A program made the translations under genes and the position numbers. Under the pieces are notes generated by a model, which saw only the letters and a program-made list of their open reading frames with translations, was not told the origin of the DNA and searched no databases. Below, one piece after another: positions 24,911 through 38,254 of a stretch of DNA of 64,000 nt. The DNA is from Rhabdornis inornatus (Eukaryota; Chordata; Aves; Passeriformes; Rhabdornithidae). The number at the start of each line of letters is the position of its first letter. Position 1 is the stretch's first letter. Location of the stretch: positions 124,001-188,000 of the forward strand of contig VWZS01002368.1 of assembly GCA_013397075.1 (NCBI GenBank), given 5' to 3'.

Positions 24911-27900
24911 TTACTGACAGTTTGCAGGGTGCTTACATCAGCTTCAGTAATGTCTTTTTTTCTGGGGTTAAAGTAAACTCAATAACATGTAAGGGAGAAT
25001 ATCTATCAAGTAATTTTCAGGTTGCACCTGGAAAGCCTCACAACCACTGACTCATTAAATAATTTCTTTTTTTCTTTTCCTGAGGATCTTTCTCACCTCC
25101 TTTTCCCTGTAATTTTATGTATCAAGACTTCATAAATAATTGCAGATCTAAAAGGAAGCTTGAATTGAGGTATTGAAAGATTTAAGTGTCTTAAGAACTG
25201 AGGTTCTGCTCTGGACGGACTGAACTCAGGAACTTCATGACACTATAAATATAGATTTTCATTTCCTTTTTGTTCTCACACAGATGAATTGCACTCATCT
25301 CTCTTAACTCTTGCTGTTTCTTGCAGCATGCAAACTGCTGTGAAGTCAGCACTTTCTGTAGGAGCAGAACAGCAGAAGAGAAAGGCCAGAAAGAATGCAG
25401 TATTTTTGGTGGGGGTTTTCTTAGATCAGTCTCCTTTAGATTTTTTATCTGTATCCCAGGAAACCTGAGAGCCCAGATACTTGCTTGTGAAACTAAGTAA
25501 GCTGAAACACCTCTCCTGCACAAGTGTGGTTGAGAATCTCTAAGAAGGTGAGGAACATCCTAGGAGGGATATGGTGGCCAGTTATGGCTTCCACCCTGCC
25601 ACCCATACAAATCAGACTGGAAAAAACACCAGACCCGTCTGTTCGATGTGAGCCTATATATTAATTCATAAGGATTGCCTTCCTGCCTCCTACTTTTTCC
25701 CCCGAGTTTCTGTCAATTTGCCTGCTTTTAGATTACAAACTGCCTGTGGGAGGGGGGTGTTTCTCACTCGTGAAAGATTAGAGACACCTCAATAACAAGG
25801 TGATTCTGTTGTGGGAAAGCAGCTTTCTGTGTCTGTTCACCCTGTCTGAAAGACAGAGCTTTCATATTTATTGTATTTAATTCTCTAACAAAAGCACCCT
25901 TACCTGTACTGCCTGTAACAAGTAAGAAAATACAATTAGTTACCACTATGAACTCCAGCTTTTAAATCTCAAAAGTATTTTGTGCAATTGCATATAGAAG
26001 AATCCTAGAACATCTGCCTTACAAAAGAAGACTCTGTTCAAATACAATCGGTCTCAGTGCAAAGTTGGAATTTAGCATTTAATATAAAATTTCAGTGCTA
26101 TTTGATAGCTTCATAATAATACAAATTAGGAGAAATGTGGAATAACCTTCCCTATTTCAGAAGGTATCACCTTGTAAGGCTTAGTTGTAAAATTTTTGCC
26201 TAATAGAGGAACTTTGGTTTTTGGGTTTAACATTATTTGGAAACTTGAAAAGCAAAATCAAGTAAACTTCTTGAATGGAGATGACACCACCCCCTTTGTT
26301 CACAGCGGAAATGAAAATAATACTGGGAACTATTTGTCAAATGTTATATCGAGTTTCAATATTGAAGCTTAATTTTTTGTGAGGGGATTTTAGTAGGTTT
26401 TTGCCAAGTTCCCTAGTTGATTTTATCCTTTGTATTGTTTGCACACTTTGAGTGTTCTAATAAATGCTCTAAACAACTTTTTTTTTACATTAACTCCCGC
26501 AGAAAATTGTTAATCTGATTATTTTGATTAGGTATCTAAATTGCAAATTCATTGCAGATAAACCCATTCATTTTTATAAACAGAATAAGCAAAGATAAAA
26601 GCACTTTCAGAAAGGATGCCTTTTAGTGTACTGTTTTATTAGAATGATCCCAGAACCACTCAGTTAAAGTTCAGGGAGAAGAACTTGAATCAAATGGAGT
26701 GCTGTTTATTTTCAGAGAGGATCTTAATCCTTAATGTCCTTTGCTTAATGTTACAGGATCTTCTGGGGGAAGTTAGTGCTTGCTGTTCTTTGAAGTTGCC
26801 AGCTGAAGACTGAAAGAGAACAGAGCACTTGGCTGGACTGACACAGCACAAAGGATGTGAAATTATATCACTGTTAATGAATGTTTTTCAGCACGTTTTG
26901 AGAAGATGAATTGGTGTTAAAAAGAAGTGAAGAGGATTAATGGTAACTATGCATTTTACTGTTTGAATAAGATTTCAGATTAAAAATATCAACACACTTT
27001 CCCCTTCTCAAGCATGATGAGGACATAGTAGAGCAGGGAATGTGTACTAATACAAACTGCTGTGAAGAATAAGCTATTACAGTCAGTTATAGCAGGTGAG
27101 AGACTGACCCTGTCTGTTTTCAGTCAGTAATAGGGTGACATCAGAAACCAGGAGAGACTTTCTGAATGGTGAAAGGCATTTAAACTGAATAGATTTTAAA
27201 CCAGGGTAGCTGATCTTATATAAGTTCTAACTAGTAAAGCTTTCTTCTAAAAGGTTATCACAACGAAGTTGCAAATCCGTTTTGAAATAGACTGCTTGAT
27301 TTGAAGAACAAATAGTGAACCTGGAGGTGAAAGTTATTCTAACCAAATAGACACAGAGAAGTAGGTGCCAGTGGCCACATACACGTACTGTAGATTTTTT
27401 TCCATTTATTCAGGAAAATGTAGTGAATACCATTTTAATTACATTTCATTTCACTGTTCTACATTTGGTTCTTACAGGATTAACAAATACGATTTCAAAT
27501 AAGTCACTGCAGTGGCAAATCTCCTAACAACAATGCTTAAATGTAGTTGTTGTCCAGGGCAAATTCCAGTAAGAACAAAACACTAGTCAGCAAATCCTGA
27601 GTTAATCAATTATCTTCCTATATATTTATTCTAGATATTTATTCTGAAATTTAATAATGATGATCAAAAACACCTTTCAAAGCAAAACAATGAATGACAA
27701 TTTGCAGTTGCAAAAATCTGCTATCACAGACTTAGTGAAATGAAGCAGTTTCTATGGGTTGTAATACTCTAGATCTATCTTAACTCTGTTGCTATATATA
27801 CACTGCGTGTAGGAGGTGCTAGCATTTAGTTAAGAGACATACAAAGCACTATAATGTCACGTTGTAGCAGCCCATAAGGGGGCGTATTCAACTGCATTGA

Positions 27901-28057
27901 ATCCTTAGAGTTCAAGAACAGAGAAATGAGATCTATCCTAAAAGAAGAGTTTGGCAGTTCTTTAGACTCAAAATCATTTTCACCCCATGTATGCATAAAA
28001 TCAAATAACAAATGTCTTACTGAACCAGAACCAGTATAATTAGTTGTCAAAAATGGA

Positions 28058-28136
28058 GGGTTTTTTTTTATTTGTTTTGTGGTTTTGTTTTTTTTTTTCT
28101 TGTTTTGTTTTGTCTTGTTTTATTTTTTGTTGCTTG
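28058..28136. repeat. T-rich (TTTTG)-like low-complexity tract
   Basis: A run of irregular GTTTT/TTTTG units with two longer poly-T stretches. On the minus strand this is an A-rich sequence. No retroposed body was identified beside it. Confidence 0.75.
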
Positions 28137-31100
28137 GAATAGTTTCTTCGTTTATTTGACCGGATGATTAATTTATTAAGAGTAAAATTTGTAATATTTA
28201 AACATACGAAAGTATCATTTCATTTTCTTTCCCGTATTCATGCAGGTTCTACCTGTAATTTTACCACAGGTAATTGATGTCCTCCTTTCATGTTGATGTT
28301 GTTTACAAAAGGACATTTTATTGTTACTGCTGTAACTGAGATAGGAATCTAGCCCACAGTACACATTCATGCACGAGACATTTGCAGCTGTCAGGGTTGG
28401 CAGCTCATTGGCTTGTTTTGAGATCTGTGGATAAAACCCAGTGCAGATTAATGACAAGATATAGGATTTTTTTTTTTTTATAACTGACACTTGGTATCAA
28501 GGGGGCTTAACATGACAGTTGACTATTAGTTTATCCTGGCAAATTTTGTGTGCAAGGCAATAGAGTAATGCCATGTTTTGGAAGAAAATGCTATACTTTG
28601 CCTTTTATTTGGGAATCTCCATGTTCTTGTTAAATGCTATTTACACAATCTAAGCAAATGCTAAATACTGAAGTTAGACAGAAATCTTAATGTTTCCCTG
28701 TTTGTGAAAATATAAAAAATACAGAATTTTTTGCTGTACTAGTGTGCACCAACCTCCCACTGAACCTTTGTAAGCAAAATATTGTGCTAACTCTAGAAAA
28801 TATTTTCAAATTCATTTTTATTGCGACCAGCATATGAAAGGGAGATAAGTGTTAGTTTCACCTTCCATTTTGTCTGCCAGGGCTGATACTCCCCATGAGC
28901 GTACATCACCTTGTAAATGAAAGCTGTCTTATGATATGCCAAGTTCTGACTTTGTTACACTTTCTGGTGAACAGATGTTTGCTGATTATATAACTTCAGG
29001 ACATAATGTTTGCCCAGTTTGAAATGAGCTCTTTAGTGAAGACTTTATTTGAAGATGATCTACAGTCAATGATTGTAAGCCTAATGGATTTTCTCTCACT
29101 TTTTGGATTGATTAAACAGAGATTTCTGAGTTACACATTTGGAATAAGTGATATTGAACACAGACATTTCATGTACGCTTTTATGCTTTAGTAAACCACG
29201 TTCAAGGAGTGTGTCAACAGTAATTGGAAACAATACCTTTATCTCTATCAAGCCATCTCTGAAAATCACAAAAAAATACTGAAATTTGTCTTAACGAGCC
29301 AGAGATAATAGTTTCATTTTTTAAAGGATTACTTTTTCTTGAAATAAGTTTGTGTTTAGAGGAAACAAGGAAGGTGTTCTCAGTCTGGACCAGTAGTTAT
29401 TGCTCTTTTCTCAGAACTGTTTGATTACTTGACGTTCCTTCCCTTTCCCAGCAAAAACAGTGATCACAAGAACAGGAATTTTAGCTGAGCTGTTCTTAAC
29501 ACAGAACTGTCCTCATGTAGCAATATCATCCCTTTGTGTTGAAGTAATTAATCTAAATTATTCACTGAACAACTCTTTTTCAATTTCAGTTTACTGTTCA
29601 AATATTTCTGGATAAAACCAGAATACATATAACACTTGAATCTGGCTTTAAAAAATTATTAATTTCCATTTTTTTCCATTTTATGGACAGTAGTAACTGC
29701 TTACAGGTTTCAATTAAATCTATGAGATTATGTGAGAAGAATGTATATTTAGAACAAATCACATGAAGAAAGAAATTAAACCTCTATGGACAGAACCCAA
29801 GTTGATGTGAGGGATCATAAGGGTCATATGTGCAGTGAGACTGGACTTGTCATGCCTTAAAAAGGCACGTATCATATTCAGCTATTATGTAAAACATGAG
29901 GATATAATGTGCTCTCCTGGATGGTATAGTAATGAGCAGTTGGATAGCAAGAAAATGTGCCTCTGGTTACTGTACTCCCTCACTCACTCCCTGAATCCCT
30001 CAGGAAAAGTCCCTGTCCCGAATCTTTGTTGATGCATGACTGCATCTCCGATAAAGTTGTAGCAACTGAATGATAAACGTTTTCAACTTTGAGCATTTGA
30101 CCTACCCAACACAGACAAAATGTTTTTAACATTCATAGAAGAGAAAAGTATCTATGTGTGAATGCACCAGTATGCAAGTTAAAAGCACATTTCTTCTGCA
30201 CCAGTTGTAAAGGGCAACACTCTTCCCTAGATCCTACTGAACACTTGTTTAATTACTTAGACTTCTGAAAACCTTAGATGAGTTTCATTGAAACACAAGT
30301 TTTTCCTTGCCATCTATTCAAGTTTCAGTCATACTAGCTGAAGCAGAAATAATCCAGAGCTGGCCTTAAACCAGGAATGAAAATGAAAATTACTCAGTGT
30401 AGAAATTGTAGCACTTGCCTAGGTCTTCTTTTTCATGAAGTCTTCAAATAGATTTGGAAATTCATAGGTGTTAAGATTGCAAATGACTAACAGTCATTAT
30501 AGAGTATGACCTTTTGCATAACAGAAACTGACTGAGGTAAAAAACCTGCTTGTTTTATATCCTGTGACTGTGATTGAACTAAAAAATATAATTCATAAAA
30601 ATATTCAGTTTTGATAGAGTTTCCAGTGTTTGAAAATTTGCCACCACTGCATCTGCACAGAAGCTGATGAAGGTGAATGGATCACATTTGCCATGTTTTT
30701 CTGGTGAGAGCTTGAATTTATCAAGATAGCTGCGTATGGCATCATATTGGTCTAAATATATCTGAGTGTATCTCATTAGGGCTTGTCCTGGTGTGTCAAA
30801 ATATGACTACTAAAAACCAAGATCATAGTTAAAGAAATGCCTGCAACTTATTTAAACAAGAGCATGTGTTTAAAAAAACCCAAACCGTAGTCAACCCCCA
30901 CCCTAAACACTGTTCAGTGCTGTTACCAAAATCTAATAAAAGCCAGAGATCGAATACATAAGATATTAAACGGATAAGATATTAAAATGATTGCTCTGGG
31001 ATTCATTTTGCTTATGTTCATATAGGACTCTGTGTTTACAGAACTTAGATAAACCAGTAAATATCACCAGCAGAATAAGGTGACTTTTTTTTCTTTTAAC

Positions 31101-34100
31101 TTCTCATTCAAATATTATATTTTAAAATAAAAATAGCCCTAAATTTAAAAATAAAATAAGGAATTAGGACAATAAGTAGTTTGAAATTGCTTTATGTTGC
31201 CTGGCTTCACATCAAGTGAAACACATTATTCAACCTAAGCTGAATATGGGTTATTTTTGGATAACTGATACAAGGAGTTTAATTTTTGATTGAATGAACA
31301 CTTTTAATCATAGAGAAACATTTTGGTTTCATTTTATGGTCAGTGTCCTGCCTTTTCCAATCAAACAAGTATTTCTTTCAACAATTGTTCAACAAATGAA
31401 CCAAACCTATTTCCTTTACCTGCTCACTCTCCTATCCCATGTGCTTCTTTGCATGCAGTATGAAGCACTTATCCACATGAATTCACTAAGTTGCCCAAGA
31501 ACTATATTTAATTAGAGTCCTTGTATGATGATTTACAGGATAAAGAGGAGAAAGAAGATTAAATAGAAGAGAGGTGCAACAGCTTGGCTTAGAGTTCTGC
31601 AGAGGGAAATTATTCCTTGTATGACCACAAAACCAAGCCAGGTGGCTTCTTCTGAATCAGGTCTGACTCCAGTCTGTTGAACACCGTCAGCCCAAACACA
31701 GCTGCTGCCTCCCAACACCTAACATCCCTATATGAGCAGGAAGGTTTCTTTACTTGCACAGGAACTAATTGATCATAAACCCGTTGGGTAATGTGGATAC
31801 ATAATCCCAGCAATCCTGACCCCTGCCATCCTAACATTGTCCACATGCCTGAAATTGCTGGCCCCGTAATACTTTTAGGCCATGGGATCCTGCTGAATTC
31901 AATGCTTAGCACTAGTGAACTTGGAGCTCTAAAGATTTATCTTATTCATTAATGTTTAAAAATGATTCCTTTTAGCCAAAATCCAAATACAGTTTTCAGA
32001 CCCTTGCTCGCATCTGTGCTCAATCAATTTTCTCATTTCTAGGCTTAGTCTAAAAGACAGAAAAATTAACTTTGTTTCTTTTGAACCTAATGATTGTCCT
32101 AACCTAATTGTTAATATGGAGACCTTGTGTCACACAGCAGAAAAAGATTGAAAAGCAGTGATCTAAATGGAGGGTGGATGAGTTTGGAGCTTCTAGTCAC
32201 TTATGAAAATAAAAAGCCGGAAGAGTGCCAGGTATGCTGCTTGAACTTACATTGTTCTGTAAATTTTTTGTGAGTTTGTAAGCTTGCCTGTTTTGAAATG
32301 TGGGGGAGGGAATAGTACTGACTCCTGGCATATTTTGCATGAATTAGGGTGCAAAGTGATATGTAACGCTTCAGATGTGCCCAGTTTGTAGTATTTGTAG
32401 TACTGAAGCAATCTTAACAAGGTTGAGTGTTTTTAATGATTCCATTTAAACAGATGTCAATTAAATGTGGCTTCTTGGGAAATACAGCAGCACGACAGAC
32501 CTTCAGTCATTGCTGTAAGGAAAAAGTAGTCTCAAACTTAACAAAAAAAGAACCTGAATGATCATTGTTTTGATGTATTGCTAAAACCTTTCTTGCTTGC
32601 TCTGGAGATAATTGAGGAGGCTCTACAGCCTTTCTTAAAAGTGATTAATAAAGTGACTAACTTTGCTATATCTGAAATGCCTTCTTAGCTGGATCTTCTA
32701 ACCTCAGTTTGCTCAGGCTTTGCAAGGGCAGGGTTTTTCAAATTTTCCTGGATGGTTTACAGAGTCAGGTGCAGCAGTCAACTTCTTTTGGCTCATTTTA
32801 GAGAGAGGCTGAGCTGCAAGTTTTGATGTCAAATGTAGTAGTGTGAGTGACAAGGTAGTAATAAATTGTAACTCCATCTGTTGTATACTGTATATTTAGT
32901 AGTTTTATTTTGCAAGTTTACATTTCCATTATTTTCCTAATGATTTTACTTAATGAATGTGCTATATTCCTGTGCCAAGCTGTATAACATAGCTTTGAGA
33001 ACACATTATGAATGCAAATACATAAAGGACAAATGGTCTGTAGAAGTATTGCTAATAGCTACTTCTTTCCTTCTCAGTCTTTTGAAAGAGTTTTCCTTAA
33101 TTTCTTCCCCTCACCTTTACCCTTTTGTGTTGCACTGTTGCTCATTGACACTGGTGTTTGTGCTGTAACCTGCTTGTGGGTAGTGCAGCTGTGGAGGTGA
33201 CACGAGGTGACCCTGTTGTGGTTTGCTGTGAAGCAGAGGGAACATGTGTGATGGCTTCCTAGCATACCACAAAGGCTGCTGGGTTTGTGTTTTGTTGTCT
33301 CATGATTTTGACCGGTGAGCAGTGATGAGAATATATCTAAATGGTTGCTAAAAGTTAAGAATATTACTTCCTCTGATATCTTCTCCCTGAAATGTGAGTT
33401 TATTTTTATTCCCTCTCAGAAGCATCCAGTCTTACAGTTTTATTTAGGTAATTTCTTTAACCTCCCTTTGCCATTATTCATTAAAAAAAATTGTTTGGTT
33501 CCTTTCACCACGCTGCTTACAAACAGAACAGTAATAGCTCTTGAAATGTTGATCGGAGCCTTTTTTTTTCCCAGCCATCTGAGCACGATTGCCCAGAATT
33601 GTGTGCCCTCTCTGACCCCTGTCACATGTGTGTCCCCATCCAACCCTCTCTCCTTGTCTTTAACACTTGTACAATGTGTAGGAAAGGATCAAGAAGACAC
33701 TTTAACTTACATAACCTGTATAAAAGTGCAATAAGGAGCCAGGAATACATCGAGTCTGTATAAAAGGAAAGATATACTGTACATATAATTACTTGTGACA
33801 AGGAATTTTCTGGATTTACTGAAGTATGAAAATATGCATGGATTTTTCCCTCTGCAGGTTGTGCAATATGGCACATTTTGTACTTTATTAGCTACCTAGA
33901 CAAGATAATGGAATGATCAGATTTTCTGCAGATACAAACCCATAGTGTTAGCAAAATATAATTTTACCAATGTTTACTGCATGGTTCAGTGATTATGATA
34001 CTTACTTGCATACACACACCCCTTCCTTACAATTCTTTAATTAAACTTGTGCATACAGTTTCTATATCATGTCCCATTTTGTTTACATAAAATTTCATTA

Positions 34101-36831
34101 CTCAGAAGAAACATCTTGGATTGCTTTCCCATACATTAAAAAGCATGACTGCATCTTATATAATTATTTTAGTGGTTCAGTAGTATTGAGCATCTTCCTC
34201 CACAGACTTCTTGACATGATATTAATATACATTCACTCACAGCTGTCAAAGCTGTATTGTTATGGCTTCCTTGTTCTTTGAAGGTTATCATACAGTAGCT
34301 GTGCATGTTATGCTGAGATATTCAGATGTTCTGTGTGATGAGTCTGTAGAGCACAGACTGTTGGGTAAGGCCATAAGAGAGAAAAAAATCACTGTTTTCC
34401 TCAGTGTCTCATGTAAGTAACTTGGTGGTTTGGCCTAAATATATACAGGAGATTATCTCCAAATTCTCCTATTTTAGTCTGTTGCTTTGGACAGTGAAAG
34501 CTTGAGTGGTAGGTTGGTGTGTCTTCTCTGGTGTTTGACTCAAGCTTGCAGAAAATCAGCTCAGAGTAACAGGAAATGAGCTGACTGTTTTTTGAAAAGA
34601 TGTATGTACTTGTCAAAATATTATTTCTTGGCTATATAATAATTTTGGTATCTAGTGTTACCTGCTGTCCATAACCACAGCACAGTCTCAGGATTTAGGC
34701 CTTTCTCTCCTCTAACTTTGTCCTGATTTTACAACTTTGTAAAATAACACAGTTGCACAGAGAAGTTTAACCCCCATTTTGTTTTTAATGCTTGTATGGA
34801 TGACATTTTGAATTCTAGTGCATTATAAACATAATGATCTGCCAACAGCAAAAGAAAACTATTATATTGAATTGTGTCCTTAATAACATCCCAAAGTGCA
34901 AAGTGACTAAAAATAACATGTATTTTTAGTGAAATTTTGAGTAATTTGTAACAGAGCAGCATTTTCAAATACGTTTGCCTGCTTTATATCCTTCCTGCTG
35001 TCATGCTTCATAATACACAACAATAATGAGTTTAGCACAGGAGCAGAAAAGCAGAAGGATACAGGAAACCTTATGGGAAGAAAGACATTGAAGTTTTCTG
35101 GTGAAATTCTTTATTATGGTGTGTTCTTTAGATTTGTCGCTTAAATATCCAACTGCGAGCTTGATTAGTAGTTATGTGATAGTATGTTGGGTCTGACTTT
35201 TTATGTAGAAGAAAATTAACTTCCATTTCTTAAAACTGAATCCTCTCTGCAGCAGAAAACACAGGAAAGAGGAGTAAAGCTCATAATGTAACTACCTCAG
35301 GTGCAATTGTACTATGTGTCTTTGAAAAGCATAAAAATGTGTCAAAGCTTGTGATGGAATTTTCTAGTAAGCAGGTGTGCATCATAAAATAGTGACATGA
35401 GACTTGCACCTATCATTTAGAGCCAGAAAGATGACTCTGAGGGCTGCCTTTTCAAAAATGTTCTACATTTTTGAGTGTGTTTTGAGAGTGCTTTTTGTAA
35501 ATAAAGATTGACGAGCACGTGTTCACTGCTATGTAAACATGCAGTGCTAGACTGAGGCACAGTTTCTTGGGGCTATTGCAAGTTTGAATTGACTTAGTAA
35601 TATTGAGTTTTTTGCAAGATGAAACAATGGAAGCAAACCTTGAGATAGCCTGGAAAAAGAATGGCTCATAGCTTGGAGAAATAATTTTTTTATGCAGTTG
35701 GAAATAAATTAACCTTCAGTGAAGTTAGAGGTAGAACCATCAAATCCACACCACAAAATAAAAACTGTGTAAGTATTTTGTGATACTCCAGGCAGCTGCC
35801 AAATTATTAGGTGAAGTCAGTAAGAAATGGAAAGCATGCTTTTTGTGGAAACTGTGTCAAGAGCTGTTTTATGTTAAAAAAATCCTGCTGTCTGATGCTA
35901 AAATTTTCTGCTATGAATTAATTACCCAGCTAGGTTACTTCTGCTGTAATTAGTTCTGCATTAGTGGAACACTGCACCTAAATAAATTAAAAAGGTGAGA
36001 ATTCTGCTTCATATCACTCTGCTTTTCAGCTTCCTTCAGTTCAAATTTCTAGGATAAAAAAAAGGCTTCTAATTGATTTTTCCTTCACCTGCAAAATTCA
36101 CAACACATCACTTGCTGAACATCTGTTTTGTTTTCTCTCTGTAGATAACACAAAGATGTGTCTAATCCTCATCAGCAATTCCTTCAGCTTCTCTGATGCT
36201 GGCTGTGACTTTTTCCTACAGCTTATTTCAGTGGAGTGTGCAGGAAGAGCTCTGTCAGGACTCACTATGCTATTGGGTGTTACCTGTTGCTTTTGCTCAA
36301 TAGCCAAAAACTGAGATAAATTTTATCTTGGTTTGACTTGCATAAACTCTTAAGAAGGGGGCTTTTTGTATGATATTATTAATAATTTTTTCTTCCCTTT
36401 GCAATAACGTTATCTATGGTACTTATTCTTACTTGCTTCTCTCTTTTATATCACTTTGTCAGATTACCTCCTCAGCTTGATAGTGTGGGAACTTTCCCAA
36501 ACTGAACTCAAAATTGAACGTAGAGTTGAAAGATTTCTGTGAGTCATGGCAATACCCTTTTCCTAGTTTTCATTATTTTCGCTTAGATATATCTATCTTT
36601 ATTAAATGCATCGTGCTTTACTACCTGTAAATGTAGAAGGCATAAATAGCACATGCTGCTATTTGTATATTCTGTAATGTAAGTAGATCTGGAAATGCTG
36701 CAGTGTCACTGCAAGGTGCATCAATTCTACCACCTAGTAACTGTTGTAACAACTAATTAAAAGGAGATAAATGAACAATTTAGATGTTTTATTTGCTGTG
36801 TCCTGCTAGAGGAGCAGAAGAGGACATAAAT

Positions 36832-36851
36832 ATTCTTTATAGATAAAGAAT
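36832..36851. repeat. Short perfect hairpin, 9-bp arms
   Basis: ATTCTTTAT (36832-36840) pairs with ATAAAGAAT (36843-36851) around a 2-base loop. It is A/T-rich and may be chance. Confidence 0.55.
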
Positions 36852-38017
36852 GATAAGAATTGTTACAATAACAGCATTATTATTTTATTATGATATAAGA
36901 GTGTTTATTTCTAGTATTATATGGTTATATAAGAAGTTTCTGAAATGTCCACAGGAACGGTATTGAGTCATTGTTGAGATAATATTTACAGCTGCCTAAA
37001 TTTAGACTGTGCAACCCTGTTTGTGCAGCTCCTCATCTCTGGAAGGTTGCTTGGTATTTCTTAGTTAATGGAAATGTCTTTAATACTAGCAGTGAGATAA
37101 ATGGGACCAGCTAAATAAATGCTGCTCCAAATCCAGGCAGATTTACCTTTGTAAACTATGCTTGGAAGAGATGTGTAACTGTCAAAGGAGCTGCCTGGCC
37201 ATGTGTATTGATGGGATTATGCAGATATGTCTCTGCTTGTTGCTAAAGGTTCACAAGATTCTCATGAGACTAAAGTATAAAGAAAACCATTGATGTACCA
37301 GCACAAAAATCAAAGAATAGTCCAATAGCAGTCACAACAAGGAGAAGCAACTACCATATGCAGAGTAGCTAAAGAGAACAATTAAACCTTGTAACTGAAC
37401 AGAGACACTGAAGGATGAGCGAAAATAATAGTTTCCAGGGAATATAGGCATATTGATGTGAATAGGAAAGAGCTCCTGCTAGGATTTGTCACCAATTACT
37501 TTTTCCCTACACTGTAAGGAAGAACCCTAGTGCTCTATTTAATTATTCAGAACTAGGATATTGCTCTTCCCTAGTTTCTTCAGAAAGGGCTCATAAAAAA
37601 ACCCCTTTCTAGAATACCTGTGTATGCAGTAAATTAAACAAGCTGTTAGCTCTTGGTATGATTTGAAAGGTGTTGCCAAATAAATTCTTTTTATTCATAT
37701 TTTCATTTTTAATTAGGTAGCAAAAAAAGAAGAACCCAACAAAACCACCAGCTATTTTGATCATATATATCAGAAATATTGTATATTTGATGACAACAGC
37801 TACAAAATTTTGTCCTAATTGTACTTTACTTTATATGCCAAAGAGCATTATACAGCCAAGCAAGCACATTCAAAGCATACCATCATTTAATAAGTTTTTT
37901 TAAATTTGTGCTCAAATGGCTTCTGGTGGAGTTTATAATCTTTGATGGGAATAATTCAAGCACCTCTACCTCAGAACTACCCCCTAAAAATATTCTAGTG
38001 GTTCAAAGAATAAAAAT

Positions 38018-38254
38018 ATCACAGAATCAATTAGGCTGAAAAATACCTCCAACACTGAGTCCCGCCTTTGACTGAACACCACTTTGTCAAGCAGACACAA
38101 CACCAAGTGCCATATCCAGTCTTCCCTTAAACACCTCCAGGGATGGTGACTCCACCACCTCCCTGTGCACTCATTCCTATGCCTAATCACCCTTTCTGTG
38201 AAGAAATTCCTCCTCATGTCTAACCTGAATCTCCCCAGCTGCAGCTTGAGACTA
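38018..38254 (-). mobile_element. CR1 LINE, 3'-end fragment, reverse orientation
   Basis: The fragment starts with ATCACAGAAT, the reverse complement of the CR1 3' terminal ATTCTGTG motif. It continues through signature blocks: a CACCTCCAGGGATGGTGACT stretch near 38130, CTCCACCACCTCCCTG near 38150, CACCCTTTCTGTGAAGAAAT near 38190, and CAGCTGCAGCTTGAGACTAT near 38235. This is the usual 5'-truncated CR1 form in birds. It holds only the 3' untranslated region, so it has no coding capacity and is not mobile. Confidence 0.9.

Larger units (their letters stand above)
24911..38017. other. Intergenic DNA, no gene seen
   Basis: No coding gene or RNA gene was recognised over this 13 kb. It includes the T/G-rich tract at 28058-28136, a short hairpin at 36832-36851, an isolated minus-strand frame at 30573-30803, and an unassigned GC-richer block at 31533-31915 with two overlapping minus-strand frames. 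None of these has supporting splice structure or a family match. Confidence 0.55.

Noticed and set aside
33315..33734. 139-codon + strand open frame
   Set aside because: Composition follows a T-rich local sequence, there is no recognisable domain, and overlapping minus-strand frames of similar quality exist.
36127..36300. Exon-like segment after a CTCTCTGTAG acceptor-like string
   Set aside because: The open stretch is about 55 codons with no donor and no protein similarity; chance acceptor-like strings are common in such DNA.
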